From positions 1-15,856 of the forward strand of contig URNI01000040.1 in assembly GCA_900549135.1 (NCBI GenBank): DNA of 15,856 bases, read 5' to 3'. Made by a program: the position numbers and the translations under genes. Source of the stretch: an uncultured Collinsella sp. (GTDB lineage Bacteria; Actinomycetota; Coriobacteriia; Coriobacteriales; Coriobacteriaceae). Below are positions 5,440 through 12,366 of this stretch, in pieces (position 1 is the stretch's first letter; each line of letters opens with the position of its first letter). Below the pieces are notes generated by a model, which ran no database searches, was not told the origin of the DNA, and saw only the letters and a list, made by a program, of their open reading frames with translations.

Positions 5440-7320
5440 ATGCTCAATAATCACGAGGCCAATCTAACCGACGAGGAGGCTGCCGCCGAGGTCGCCCGCG
5501 TCGCGCAGACCTACCCCGTGGTGCGTTTGCTGTCGGCCGATCAGATTAAGAGCGAGCCTAACTGCTTGCTCGCCGGCGATCGCTGCCCTTGTCTGCGTCA
5601 GTCGAGTCTTGAGGCCTTGGCAGATTCGGGCGAGGTGTCGGAGCAACTGCTCAACGATGGTGTTGAGTACCGCGCCCGCCTGCGCCCTCTAAAGGTCGAG
5701 GGCGAGCCTCACGTCTTGCTGATGGTGCGTCCGATTGATGAGCAAGAGGCCACAGAAGAGGACCTTGTCTACACCGACGTGCTGACGAGTGTGCGCAATC
5801 GCCGATATTACGAGGAAAAGCTCCGTAGCGCCCGCATGAAGGCCGGCGTGGCGATGATCGACCTTGATGATTTTAGGGTCTTCAACGATACGTGTGGCCA
5901 TCATGCCGGCGACCTTGCACTCGGTGCCGTGGCGACAGCCATACGCAGCGGAATTCGTTCGACTGACGAGCTTGTGCGCTATGGCTGCGACAAGTTTGTG
6001 GTTGTCATGCCCAATATTCCCTCCGATGACTTCACCCGTCGCCTGCATCAGGTATCCGATGCCGTTCATGCCACGATTGTTCCGGGCCATGAGTACGCGA
6101 GCTTGACGGCATGTGTTGGTGGCGTTCTCATTCATGGCGAGACGGTCGATGAGGGCGTTGGCCGCGCCGTCCAGTTATTGAGCCGCGCTAAGGCAAAAGC
6201 CGGTACGGTCGTGACTGATGCCGATTCCATCGAGGCCTTCCAAAGCGAAAAGCCTTTGGTGCTTATTGTCGATGACTCCGAGATGAACCGAGCCATTCTC
6301 AACGAGATGCTCAAGGACGAGTATTGCATCCTCGAGGCCGATAACGGTCGTACGGCGCGTGACATGGTCGACCGCTATGGCGATGAGTTGTCGCTCGTGC
6401 TGCTGGACATTGTCATGCCGGGCATAAGCGGCTTTGAGGTGCTGGCCGATCTATCGCACCGATCGGCTACTGACAATCTGCCTGTCATCATGATCTCGAG
6501 CGAAGATTCCGATGATATGGTTCTGCGCGCGTACGAGCTGGGCGCCTCGGACTATATCAACCGCCCGTTTGACTCCCGTGTCGTGCGCCGCCGTGTAAGC
6601 AACATCATCCGCCTATACGCCAAACAGCGCCGCCTGACGAGTCTGCTGTCCCAGCAGTACAACGAGCGCGTCAAGAACAGTCGCATGCTCATCGACATCA
6701 TGGCCGGCGTCATGGAGCTTCGCAACGGCGAGAGCGGCAGGCACGTTACGAACATCGAGAAGCTGACCGAGCTGCTGCTTGGCTGTCTGGTCCAGCGTAG
6801 CGATACCATCTCCCTCGACAACGAGGAACGCTCCACGATTGCCCTGGCTTCGGCGCTGCACGATATTGGCAAGATGGAGATTGACGATGCGATCCTCAAC
6901 AAACCCGGGCGCCTTACGCCCGAGGAGTTCGAGATTATGAAGACGCATACCACGATGGGCGCCGACATGTTGCTTGAGCTGGGCCGACATCACGTCGGCA
7001 ATGCGCTTATGGAATATGCGTACCAGATTGCGCGTTGGCATCACGAGCGCTGGGACGGCAAGGGCTATCCCGATGGCCTTAAGGGCGACGAGATTCCCAT
7101 TGCCGCGCAGGTGGTCTCGGTGGCCGACGTGTATGATGCGCTGACGAGCGTGCGCGTGTACAAGGACGCTATCCCGCACGAGGAGGCGATCAAGATGATC
7201 CTGGACGGTAAGTGCGGTGAGTTTAACCCGCTGTTGCTCGACTGTCTGCTCGAGGTGCAAGACCGTATTGCCGAGACGTCGGCACGCCCCGCCGACGTCG
7301 TTGCGTTTCCCACGATTTAG
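5440..7320 (+). CDS. degenerate GGDEF - receiver - HD-GYP protein (c-di-GMP phosphodiesterase)
   Basis: 626 residues, soluble, no membrane segments. Residues 1-105 are unassigned, perhaps PAS-like, with Cys42, Cys49 and Cys51. A GGDEF-type domain spans about 108-265, but its signature reads YGCDKF (181-186): the second Gly and catalytic Glu are replaced, so cyclase activity is unlikely, though GTP could still bind. A receiver domain spans about 273-390 with acidic pair Asp278/Asp279 and phosphoacceptor Asp323 (LLDIVMPG); the usual Lys is Arg376 (NRPF). An HD-GYP domain spans about 410-610 with His435, His474-Asp475, His503, His534-His535, GYP (542-544) and Asp563, so metal ligands and motif are complete. 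It probably hydrolyses c-di-GMP, gated by phosphorylation. The ATG has AAGGG 7 bases upstream. An Hpt gene follows after 24 bases. Confidence 0.93.
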   Translation: MLNNHEANLTDEEAAAEVARVAQTYPVVRLLSADQIKSEPNCLLAGDRCPCLRQSSLEALADSGEVSEQLLNDGVEYRARLRPLKVEGEPHVLLMVRPIDEQEATEEDLVYTDVLTSVRNRRYYEEKLRSARMKAGVAMIDLDDFRVFNDTCGHHAGDLALGAVATAIRSGIRSTDELVRYGCDKFVVVMPNIPSDDFTRRLHQVSDAVHATIVPGHEYASLTACVGGVLIHGETVDEGVGRAVQLLSRAKAKAGTVVTDADSIEAFQSEKPLVLIVDDSEMNRAILNEMLKDEYCILEADNGRTARDMVDRYGDELSLVLLDIVMPGISGFEVLADLSHRSATDNLPVIMISSEDSDDMVLRAYELGASDYINRPFDSRVVRRRVSNIIRLYAKQRRLTSLLSQQYNERVKNSRMLIDIMAGVMELRNGESGRHVTNIEKLTELLLGCLVQRSDTISLDNEERSTIALASALHDIGKMEIDDAILNKPGRLTPEEFEIMKTHTTMGADMLLELGRHHVGNALMEYAYQIARWHHERWDGKGYPDGLKGDEIPIAAQVVSVADVYDALTSVRVYKDAIPHEEAIKMILDGKCGEFNPLLLDCLLEVQDRIAETSARPADVVAFPTI

Positions 7321-7344
7321 TTTGAACAAAGGAGTTTTTAACCC

Positions 7345-7701
7345 ATGATTTCTATGCGTGAGGCGTATGAGAAGATCGGCGCTAATTATGAAGATGCGTG
7401 CGCTCGGCTGATGGGCGAGGAGATGCTTAGCCGCTTTGCCCTCAAGTTTTTGGATGACGAGAGCATGGACAAGCTGGAGGCCGCCATGGCGGCGGGAGAC
7501 GCCGAAGGTGCGTTTATGGCAGCGCACACGCTCAAGGGCGTGAGCCAGAACCTGGGATTCGATAATCTGTACGAGCCGGCGGTTGCGGTGACCGAGGCGC
7601 TGCGCGGCGCCGATACCGTTGACGGCGCTCGCGAGGGAATGCATGCGCTGCAGCAGCAATATGCGGCCACGTTGTCGGCCCTGCGCGAGGCGGCTGAATA
7701 A
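7345..7701 (+). CDS. Hpt domain protein (histidine phosphotransfer)
   Basis: A free-standing 118-residue all-helical protein with the Hpt signature AAHTLKGVSQNLGF; His61 is the phosphorylatable histidine and Lys64-Gly65 the conserved neighbours. Such proteins relay phosphate between receiver domains. An AAAGGAG Shine-Dalgarno precedes the ATG by about 10 bases. It starts 24 bases after the GGDEF/receiver/HD-GYP gene, so the two are almost certainly co-transcribed, and the receiver of that protein is the obvious partner. No histidine kinase is encoded in the window, so the phosphate source is elsewhere. The reading frame is complete and of normal size for the family. Confidence 0.92.
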   Translation: MISMREAYEKIGANYEDACARLMGEEMLSRFALKFLDDESMDKLEAAMAAGDAEGAFMAAHTLKGVSQNLGFDNLYEPAVAVTEALRGADTVDGAREGMHALQQQYAATLSALREAAE

Positions 7702-7725
7702 GAGCTTGCGGGCCTTGATGACTAT

Positions 7726-7789
7726 GAGAGTGGATAATCTCCCGTTTTAGGCCCGGTGGCGGCCTCAAAGTGGGAGATTATCCACTCTC
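7726..7789. repeat. 18-bp inverted repeat forming a long hairpin
   Basis: GAGAGTGGATAATCTCCC (7726-7743) is exactly complementary to 7772-7789. The stem continues inward with two G-U pairs, three A-U pairs, a one-base bulge and AGGCC/GGCCT (7749-7753 with 7761-7765), leaving a 7-base loop: about 28 pairs in all. It starts 24 bases after the Hpt stop. No T-rich tail follows, so a classical terminator is unlikely. It looks like a mobile palindrome or an mRNA 3'-end stabiliser. Confidence 0.85.
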
Positions 7790-7877
7790 GTTCGATATGT
7801 GTCCAAAAATCCACGCTCACCCCTCCGGGTTAGTAAATGGCCTATGCGCACTGGCGGGGCTTTCCGCATGCAATCAA

Positions 7878-7911
7878 TATCGTTGTTCGATAAACTGTTC
7901 GAATAACGATA
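7878..7911 (+). promoter_or_regulatory. operator-like palindrome before DUF2975-HTH operon
   Basis: ATCGTTGTTCGA (7879-7890) and TCGAATAACGAT (7899-7910) are complementary at 11 of 12 positions with an 8-base spacer, and one more pair extends the ends. It ends 21 bases before the DUF2975 start, where a promoter and autoregulatory site would lie. The outer TATCG/CGATA elements recur in the palindrome before the ABC exporter. Confidence 0.55.
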
Positions 7912-7931
7912 GAGTCGATGAGGGTGAGTGT

Positions 7932-8492
7932 ATGTCTAACAGCGTTCAGCGTATGGCCAAAGCGGGCGAAAATATCAGGAAGCTTGGCTTTTGCATGGCA
8001 GCCGTTTTTGCAGGGATGCTCGTCGCTTTTGCCGCGTTGGTTGTTTACGTGATCTGGTATGCGGTTGCAAACGTTGCCTCTGTCGATTCTTTCGGCGTCG
8101 TGACGCTTCTCGATGGCGGGTGCATCGTTATCCCAAGCGGACTGTGCCTGGCACTCGTCGTGGGTATTTCGCTTGTCGTTCTGTGTGGGATCAGCCGTAA
8201 CATCTCGCGAGGCGTCTCGCCCTTTACCAAGACGCATGTGCGGCTTATCCGTGTTCTTGCGCTTGCCTTTGCTGTTAACGCCGCGGTTTCGCTTATTGGT
8301 GCCTACGGATCGGTCAATCTTACCATTGGTGGGCTGGAGCTTTACGTCGTGCCTCATTCCTTCGTTATTGAGATTTGCCAAGGCGTTGCCTTTGATGCGG
8401 GGTCGCTTATCGGCGCGGCTGTCTGTCTGTGTATCTCGGTGATCTGGAGTTATGCCTCGCTGCTTCAAGAGCAGTCTGACGAGCTTGTGTAG
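7932..8492 (+). CDS. DUF2975 family membrane protein
   Basis: 186-residue integral membrane protein with four predicted helices (about 20-44, 68-87, 105-124, 154-177). Between helices 2 and 3 lies GISRNISRGVSPFTKTHVRLIRV, matching the DUF2975 pattern of a polar loop with a Gly-x-x-Pro-Phe element. The C-terminus LLQEQSDELV resembles the family ending (LQEENDLTV-like). The known partner of this family, a small YozG-like Cro/C1 regulator, follows 8 bases downstream, which supports the call. I chose the ATG at 7932 (MSNSVQRM) for its GAGGGTGAG ribosome site; the open frame extends back to 7770, but that part crosses the long hairpin and the operator palindrome. The molecular function of the family is not established; a role in membrane sensing or in controlling the regulator is speculative. 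Confidence 0.82.
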   Translation: MSNSVQRMAKAGENIRKLGFCMAAVFAGMLVAFAALVVYVIWYAVANVASVDSFGVVTLLDGGCIVIPSGLCLALVVGISLVVLCGISRNISRGVSPFTKTHVRLIRVLALAFAVNAAVSLIGAYGSVNLTIGGLELYVVPHSFVIEICQGVAFDAGSLIGAAVCLCISVIWSYASLLQEQSDELV

Positions 8493-8500
8493 GAGGAAGC

Positions 8501-8830
8501 ATGAGCTATCTCATCATCGAGCTTGAGACGCAGCTACTTAAGACCGGAAAGACCAGTGCTGATCTGATTCGGGCGACGGGGCATACTCCGGCTAATATTT
8601 CAAAGCTGAGAAACGGAAAGATAAAAGCTATTCGCCTAAAGACGCTTCTCGATATCTGTGATGAGCTTGATTGTCAACCGGGAGATATTATTCAGCGCGT
8701 GAGCGAGAAAGAGCTTGAGGAGCTTATTGTCGAGCGCGCAAAAAATGTCGTGAGACAGATGCGGGATGGCGGAGGCAACGAGGCGTCGCTTCCGACATCA
8801 GTCTTTGCTGTCGATTTGAGCGACGAGTAG
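8501..8830 (+). CDS. YozG-like Cro/C1 HTH transcriptional regulator
   Basis: 109 residues. The first 68 form a compact XRE-type helix-turn-helix with the hallmark pattern of the YozG group: ANISKLRNGKIKAIRLKTL followed by ICDELDCQPGDII. A further 40-residue charged tail (EKELEELIVERAKNVVRQM and beyond) is longer than in typical YozG proteins and may be a dimerisation helix. A very strong AGGAGG site lies 5 bases before the ATG, and the gene is 8 bases after the DUF2975 stop, so the two form an operon. It probably represses its own operon through the palindrome near 7879-7910, and perhaps the ABC exporter next door, where a related palindrome covers the promoter. The regulon is inference. Confidence 0.88.
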   Translation: MSYLIIELETQLLKTGKTSADLIRATGHTPANISKLRNGKIKAIRLKTLLDICDELDCQPGDIIQRVSEKELEELIVERAKNVVRQMRDGGGNEASLPTSVFAVDLSDE

Positions 8831-8870
8831 CTTAAGGCGAACAACTAAAACGAAGTATCAGCGTGAAGGG

Positions 8871-8899
8871 ACCCGTGTCTAACACGGGTTCTTTCTTTT
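8871..8899 (+). terminator. intrinsic terminator of DUF2975-HTH operon
   Basis: ACCCGTGT (8871-8878) pairs with ACACGGGT (8882-8889) around a short loop, followed by the T-rich tail TTCTTTCTTTT. It lies 40 bases after the HTH gene stop and separates that operon from the ABC exporter. Confidence 0.88.
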
Positions 8900-8907
8900 A
8901 GATTATC

Positions 8908-8957
8908 TTGACAAATATGAGTTATCGAAAAACAATAACAACTATTGAAAACGATAA
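8908..8957 (+). promoter_or_regulatory. promoter and overlapping palindrome of ABC exporter
   Basis: A perfect -35 hexamer TTGACA (8908-8913), a 17-base spacer and AACAAT (8931-8936, 4 of 6 to consensus) lie just upstream of the ATPase gene. An interrupted palindrome, TTATCG (8922-8927) with CGATAA (8952-8957) and inner CAATA/TATTG (8933-8937, 8943-8947), covers the -10 box and start site. A bound protein there would block transcription. The outer elements resemble those of the palindrome at 7879-7910. Confidence 0.6.
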
Positions 8958-8974
8958 AGGAAAGAAGGAACGAT

Positions 8975-9736
8975 ATGAGCGGCTTTGCTATCAAGCAGAA
9001 CGGGAGGCCAATGAACGCATCAGCGATAAAGTTATCAAAGGTGTCAAAGCGCTACGGGAAACGGCGCGTTTTGCATGACGTTTCCTTCGAGGTGAATCAG
9101 TCTGAGCTCTGTGCCCTTGTCGGTGCAAACGGTGCGGGCAAAAGCACGCTTATTAAAATCGTCTTGGGCCTCTGCGAGCCATCGTCGGGGAGCGTGGAGC
9201 TCTTTGGAGGCAAATCAAAGAGAGAGCTTAGCCTGATGCGGACGCGTGTCGGCTATGTGCCAGATTCCAGCGGAGCATACCAGTCCCTCAGTGCGGTTGA
9301 GAATCTTCGGATCCGATGTGCGGAATGGGGGCTTGATGAGAAACGTGAGGTTCCTCGCGTTTTGAGTCTAGTTGGACTGGACGTCGAAGAGAAAAAGAGC
9401 GTAAGCAGTTTTTCTCTGGGGATGAAACGGCGGCTGGATATAGCTACGGCTTTGTTGGGTGACACTGACCTGCTTATTTTTGATGAGCCAGCAAACGGTT
9501 TGGACCCGCTGGGCATCGAGAGTATATGGGCCCTTATCGGTCGATTGAATCGAGAACAGGGTAAGACCATACTCATCTCTAGCCATGATTTGGATGAGTT
9601 GGCATCAGTTGCAACAAGTTGCGTGTTTATTCATGACGGCGAACTGCTGAAAAAGGAATCGATGGACGTCATAAGGGATGAGGCGTCGTCCCTAAAAGAG
9701 TATTACAGGCGCTTGATGAAGGCGGTCTCGCTATGA
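8975..9736 (+). CDS. ABC transporter ATP-binding protein (BcrA/ABC-2 exporter type)
   Basis: 253-residue nucleotide-binding subunit. Walker A GANGAGKST (50-58), signature FSLGMKRRL (146-154), Walker B LLIFDEP (166-172) and switch His204 (SSHDL) are all present, so it should hydrolyse ATP. The FSLGMKRR form of the signature is typical of ABC-2 exporters for antibiotics, lantibiotic immunity or similar cargo. I chose the ATG at 8975 because AAGGA lies 5 bases upstream. An in-frame ATG at 9011 (MNASAIKLSKVSKRYG) gives a more family-like N-terminus, but its GGGAGG site is only 3 bases away; a TTG at 8945 is unlikely. The stop overlaps the next start by ATGA. Codon use is looser than in neighbouring high-GC genes. 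Confidence 0.92.
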   Translation: MSGFAIKQNGRPMNASAIKLSKVSKRYGKRRVLHDVSFEVNQSELCALVGANGAGKSTLIKIVLGLCEPSSGSVELFGGKSKRELSLMRTRVGYVPDSSGAYQSLSAVENLRIRCAEWGLDEKREVPRVLSLVGLDVEEKKSVSSFSLGMKRRLDIATALLGDTDLLIFDEPANGLDPLGIESIWALIGRLNREQGKTILISSHDLDELASVATSCVFIHDGELLKKESMDVIRDEASSLKEYYRRLMKAVSL

Positions 9737-10557
9737 AGCGGGCGATCCATCCCATAAAGGCAGATATGATGCGTTTGCACAGGATGTTTCCGGCGAAGTT
9801 TGGTCTTGCGCTTATTCTGGCGTTCGGCCTTCTCTTCGGTGTCTTTCTAAAAAACGGAACAACGTTGCTCGCCTTTGGCAATAGCGTTTTTGGGGAGGAT
9901 ATTGGTTTCTGCTGGAATGTAATCGATCCTTCTGCACCCGATGAGTCCCTTGTGCGCAGTGCTTTTGCCGGCACGTCTCTGTTCGTTCCGCTCATCGTTT
10001 GCCTGGCGATTTTACAGGAGCGCGGCTATGAAGAGGGACACCGAATTTCTTCAGCAAGAGGTCTTACCCGCTTTAATGGGGTCCTAGCACATGTGCTTTC
10101 GTTTGCTTTAATAATTGGCGTAGCATATAGCGCGCTTTGCCTTCTTCTTTTTGCAATAGCCATAATACGTGGAGGGCATAACCTCTCGCACGACATGCTG
10201 GCTGCATTTTTGCCTGCAATGATAGTCAACGCTGTATTGGTGATATCGGTTGCGCTGGAGACGGTGACCATCTATCGGATTACAGGCAGCGCTGTATTGA
10301 GCGGGGCTGCGATAATTATTGGATTTGTCATGAGCTTGACGCTCTACGGAACTTACCTTCAGACGCCCATACCGTCCTTGCGATGGATCTTCTTTCTTCC
10401 GGGGCCGTACCTTGGAGTCGGATGTGCCTTTGGGTATAGCGATATGGGTCAGCTGACACTTCTGGGATATGGCGTGGCAGCCAGCTGTCTATCGGTATTG
10501 ATTTACGCTCTCGTGAGCTTTCGTGCTGGGGGTGTGCTCAATGGCTCGTCAGACTAG
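9733..10557 (+). CDS. ABC-2 type permease, subunit 1
   Basis: 274-residue membrane protein with about six helices (22-39, 78-95, 117-146, 158-181, 187-208, 241-264) and a large extracytoplasmic loop after the first. The segment QERGYEEGHRISSARGLTRF (95-114), between helices 2 and 3, matches the coupling-helix region of ABC-2 permeases, an acidic turn followed by Ser/Gly-x-x-Arg. Its ATG overlaps the ATPase stop by four bases, showing tight translational coupling. Several AT-rich codons (ATA, AGA) occur, unlike the flanking chromosome-typical genes. It probably pairs with the next permease to form a heterodimeric exporter. The cargo is not evident; no bacteriocin precursor gene is adjacent. 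Confidence 0.82.
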   Translation: MKRAIHPIKADMMRLHRMFPAKFGLALILAFGLLFGVFLKNGTTLLAFGNSVFGEDIGFCWNVIDPSAPDESLVRSAFAGTSLFVPLIVCLAILQERGYEEGHRISSARGLTRFNGVLAHVLSFALIIGVAYSALCLLLFAIAIIRGGHNLSHDMLAAFLPAMIVNAVLVISVALETVTIYRITGSAVLSGAAIIIGFVMSLTLYGTYLQTPIPSLRWIFFLPGPYLGVGCAFGYSDMGQLTLLGYGVAASCLSVLIYALVSFRAGGVLNGSSD

Positions 10558-11359
10558 AAGATTCCTTCATTCAGAATTGAAGCATGTGAGCAAATGGACG
10601 TACGCCTTAATCCTGGTAATTTATGCGTGCATGGTGGTATTGCAGCTTAATTCTTTCCCGATGTGGTTCTGTAGCCTCCGTGAGAACAGTTTCTTGGGCT
10701 TTTTCCCAGACCCGACGCTTCGGCTATCGGCAGAGGATGTCCTTCTATTTGGTAATGCAGAGGTTTTTCGCGGTCTGCTGTTCAACGTAGCCCCGTTGGC
10801 TCATGCATTGTTCTTTCCGTTCATCGCGGCTTGCATTGTGCCTCGCTTTGTCAGTTCGGGCTTTATTGAGGAACCCTGGGGATTGTCGGAGGCTCGGGGA
10901 GGGAAGCGTGTGTGCGCTATCGTTGCGCGAGTGGCGCTGTCTTCTTTTGCCCTTTTGGGCGCGTTTATCTTGTCGAGTGTCGTTTTGTACTGTCTTAACT
11001 GCGTAATCGTTTTGGATGCTCAGCAGTATTTCAACCTGAATATATTTTGCTATCGACTTCTTCTGGCGAGTGTCGTCTGCCTTGCATACGTGGTCTCTTG
11101 CGTGATCGCTGTTTCCTATTTTGGGTCCGGCTTCGGTCCTATTGGCATGCTGCTGCTTGTCAACGTCGTAGCGGTCTACATACAGCTCGGGGCCATTCCC
11201 ATGCTTCCGCTTCCAGCCTCGATGCTCATGTGGATTTGTGGCGTGACCCCGTTGGGGAATAGTCAATGCATTTCGATTCTAATTGACTGCCTAATAAACG
11301 TAGCAAGCGTTTTTGCCATTTGCTTTACTGTAGACCGATTGCGGTCGAGATTTCTTTGA
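10541..11359 (+). CDS. ABC-2 type permease, subunit 2
   Basis: 272-residue membrane protein with about six hydrophobic segments (20-36, 80-100, 128-155, 170-194, 200-220, 244-264). The loop FIEEPWGLSEARGGKRV (108-124) has the same acidic-then-Gly/Arg layout as the coupling region of the preceding permease, so the two are probably distant paralogues. I chose the ATG at 10541 (MARQTRRFLHSELKH) with a GGGGG site 8 bases upstream; the gene then overlaps the previous one by 17 bases. An earlier GTG (10523) is possible but less likely. It ends the exporter operon; the hairpin at 11401-11432 follows 41 bases later. Confidence 0.8.
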   Translation: MARQTRRFLHSELKHVSKWTYALILVIYACMVVLQLNSFPMWFCSLRENSFLGFFPDPTLRLSAEDVLLFGNAEVFRGLLFNVAPLAHALFFPFIAACIVPRFVSSGFIEEPWGLSEARGGKRVCAIVARVALSSFALLGAFILSSVVLYCLNCVIVLDAQQYFNLNIFCYRLLLASVVCLAYVVSCVIAVSYFGSGFGPIGMLLLVNVVAVYIQLGAIPMLPLPASMLMWICGVTPLGNSQCISILIDCLINVASVFAICFTVDRLRSRFL

Positions 11360-11400
11360 TTGTTTGTGAGGGATGATCATACCGAGCATACCAAATATAG

Positions 11401-11432
11401 GGGGGCGGGCACCGTGGCTGGTGTCCGCCCCC
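11401..11432. terminator. hairpin terminator between convergent operons
   Basis: GGGGGCGGGCACC (11401-11413) pairs with GGTGTCCGCCCCC (11420-11432), 13 pairs including one G-U, with a 6-base loop. The downstream plus-strand tail is only moderately T-rich; on the minus strand the tail is TATATTTGG. It sits between the exporter operon and the amidotransferase gene and probably ends both. Confidence 0.75.
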
Positions 11433-11469
11433 TCTGGCTTAGGAGGCTTTAACCTGAGTGATTCGCGAG

Positions 11470-12279
11470 CTAACGGGCCTGCTTAACCTTTGCCGCTGCC
11501 TCGACAAACGACTTCCACAGGTTAAAGTCGGTCTCGAGCGTCTGCCAGGTGTACTCGGGATGCCATTGCACGCCCAGGCAGAACGGCTGACCTTCGACTT
11601 CGATGCACTCGGGAACGCCGTCGGTTGCCTTGGCGACCAAGCGCGTACTTTTACCCAGACGATCGACGCAGCAGTGGTGTGCGGAGTTGGTCTGGATCAG
11701 CCTGTGCCCGCCAACCGCGCGCTCCAGAAGTGAGCCCGGCACGACCTCGACGGGATGCACGGGGTCGTTGAGCACGTGGGTATGGCGCCACTGCGTGCGG
11801 CCCTCGCGAGCGCCCAGGCTCGGCACGTCCATGCACAGGGTGCCGCCAGTGGCGACATTGAGCAACTGCGTGCCGCGGCAGGTGGTAAAGAGCGGCTTCT
11901 TGGCGCGAAGTGCCTCGTTAACCAGCTTAAACTCAAAACGGTCGCGAATCTCGCAGCACAGTGTGGGGTCGTAGGGACGCTCGTCGCCCCAGCGCTTGGG
12001 GTTGACGTCCGGGCCGCCGGGAATAGCGATACCGTCGGCGATTTCAACGTAATGACGGATGACCTCAATGTCCTCGGTGATGGACATCTGCAGCGGCAGG
12101 CCGCCAGCGGCAAGGATGGCATCGACAAAGACACTTGCGATTTCCTCGTTGGGGGAGAGCATCTCGGTTAAAAACGGCTCTGCCTCTTCCCAGCGCGGTG
12201 CGACGAGGATGAGTGGGCGGTCGGCGGGGGCGACGTCGACGTGCGGAGTGTATGACGATGAAGTGCGAGTTCCGATCAT
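11470..12279 (-). CDS. gamma-glutamyl-gamma-aminobutyrate hydrolase family (peptidase C26)
   Basis: 269-residue class I glutamine amidotransferase-like hydrolase. GIAIPGGPDVNP (83-94) is the family oxyanion strand; the nucleophile elbow TTCRGTQLLNVATGG carries Cys134; GVQWHPE supplies His240 and Glu242, completing the triad. Family members (PuuD and relatives) cleave gamma-glutamyl amide bonds such as gamma-Glu-GABA; the true substrate here is not visible. The start at 12279 has no strong Shine-Dalgarno sequence, and the first 20 residues (to APAD) look non-conserved, so a later start cannot be excluded. It lies 87 bases after gluA on the same strand, with a hairpin but no U-tailed terminator between, so it may be read from the transporter operon. 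That suggests a link with uptake of glutamate or gamma-glutamyl compounds. Confidence 0.9.
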   Translation of the reverse strand: MIGTRTSSSYTPHVDVAPADRPLILVAPRWEEAEPFLTEMLSPNEEIASVFVDAILAAGGLPLQMSITEDIEVIRHYVEIADGIAIPGGPDVNPKRWGDERPYDPTLCCEIRDRFEFKLVNEALRAKKPLFTTCRGTQLLNVATGGTLCMDVPSLGAREGRTQWRHTHVLNDPVHPVEVVPGSLLERAVGGHRLIQTNSAHHCCVDRLGKSTRLVAKATDGVPECIEVEGQPFCLGVQWHPEYTWQTLETDFNLWKSFVEAAAKVKQAR

Positions 12280-12322
12280 AGGTGCGGCTTTCGAATCTGA
12301 AGGTGACAGTGCGCATGAGGGA

Positions 12323-12356
12323 CGTGGGACAACGCTTTCAATGGATTTGTCCCACG
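12323..12356. repeat. 10-bp inverted repeat between gluA and C26 gene
   Basis: CGTGGGACAA (12323-12332) is exactly complementary to TTGTCCCACG (12347-12356) with a 14-base loop. On the minus strand it lies just after the gluA stop and before the amidotransferase start, without a T run. It may be an intergenic processing or stabilising hairpin, or another dispersed palindrome. Confidence 0.6.
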
Positions 12357-12366
12357 GGGTGGCTGG

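Noticed and set aside
6613..7659. Long minus-strand frame opposite the HD-GYP and Hpt genes
   Set aside because: It is a shadow of strongly coding plus-strand sequence, with a His/Arg-rich composition and no domain.
7770..7931. Extended N-terminus of the DUF2975 protein
   Set aside because: It starts inside the long hairpin and runs through the operator palindrome; the ATG at 7932 fits the family length and has a ribosome site.
8831..8974. Lantibiotic or other precursor peptide next to the ABC exporter
   Set aside because: The gap is filled by a terminator, promoter and operator; no small frame with a leader-like sequence or ribosome site is present.
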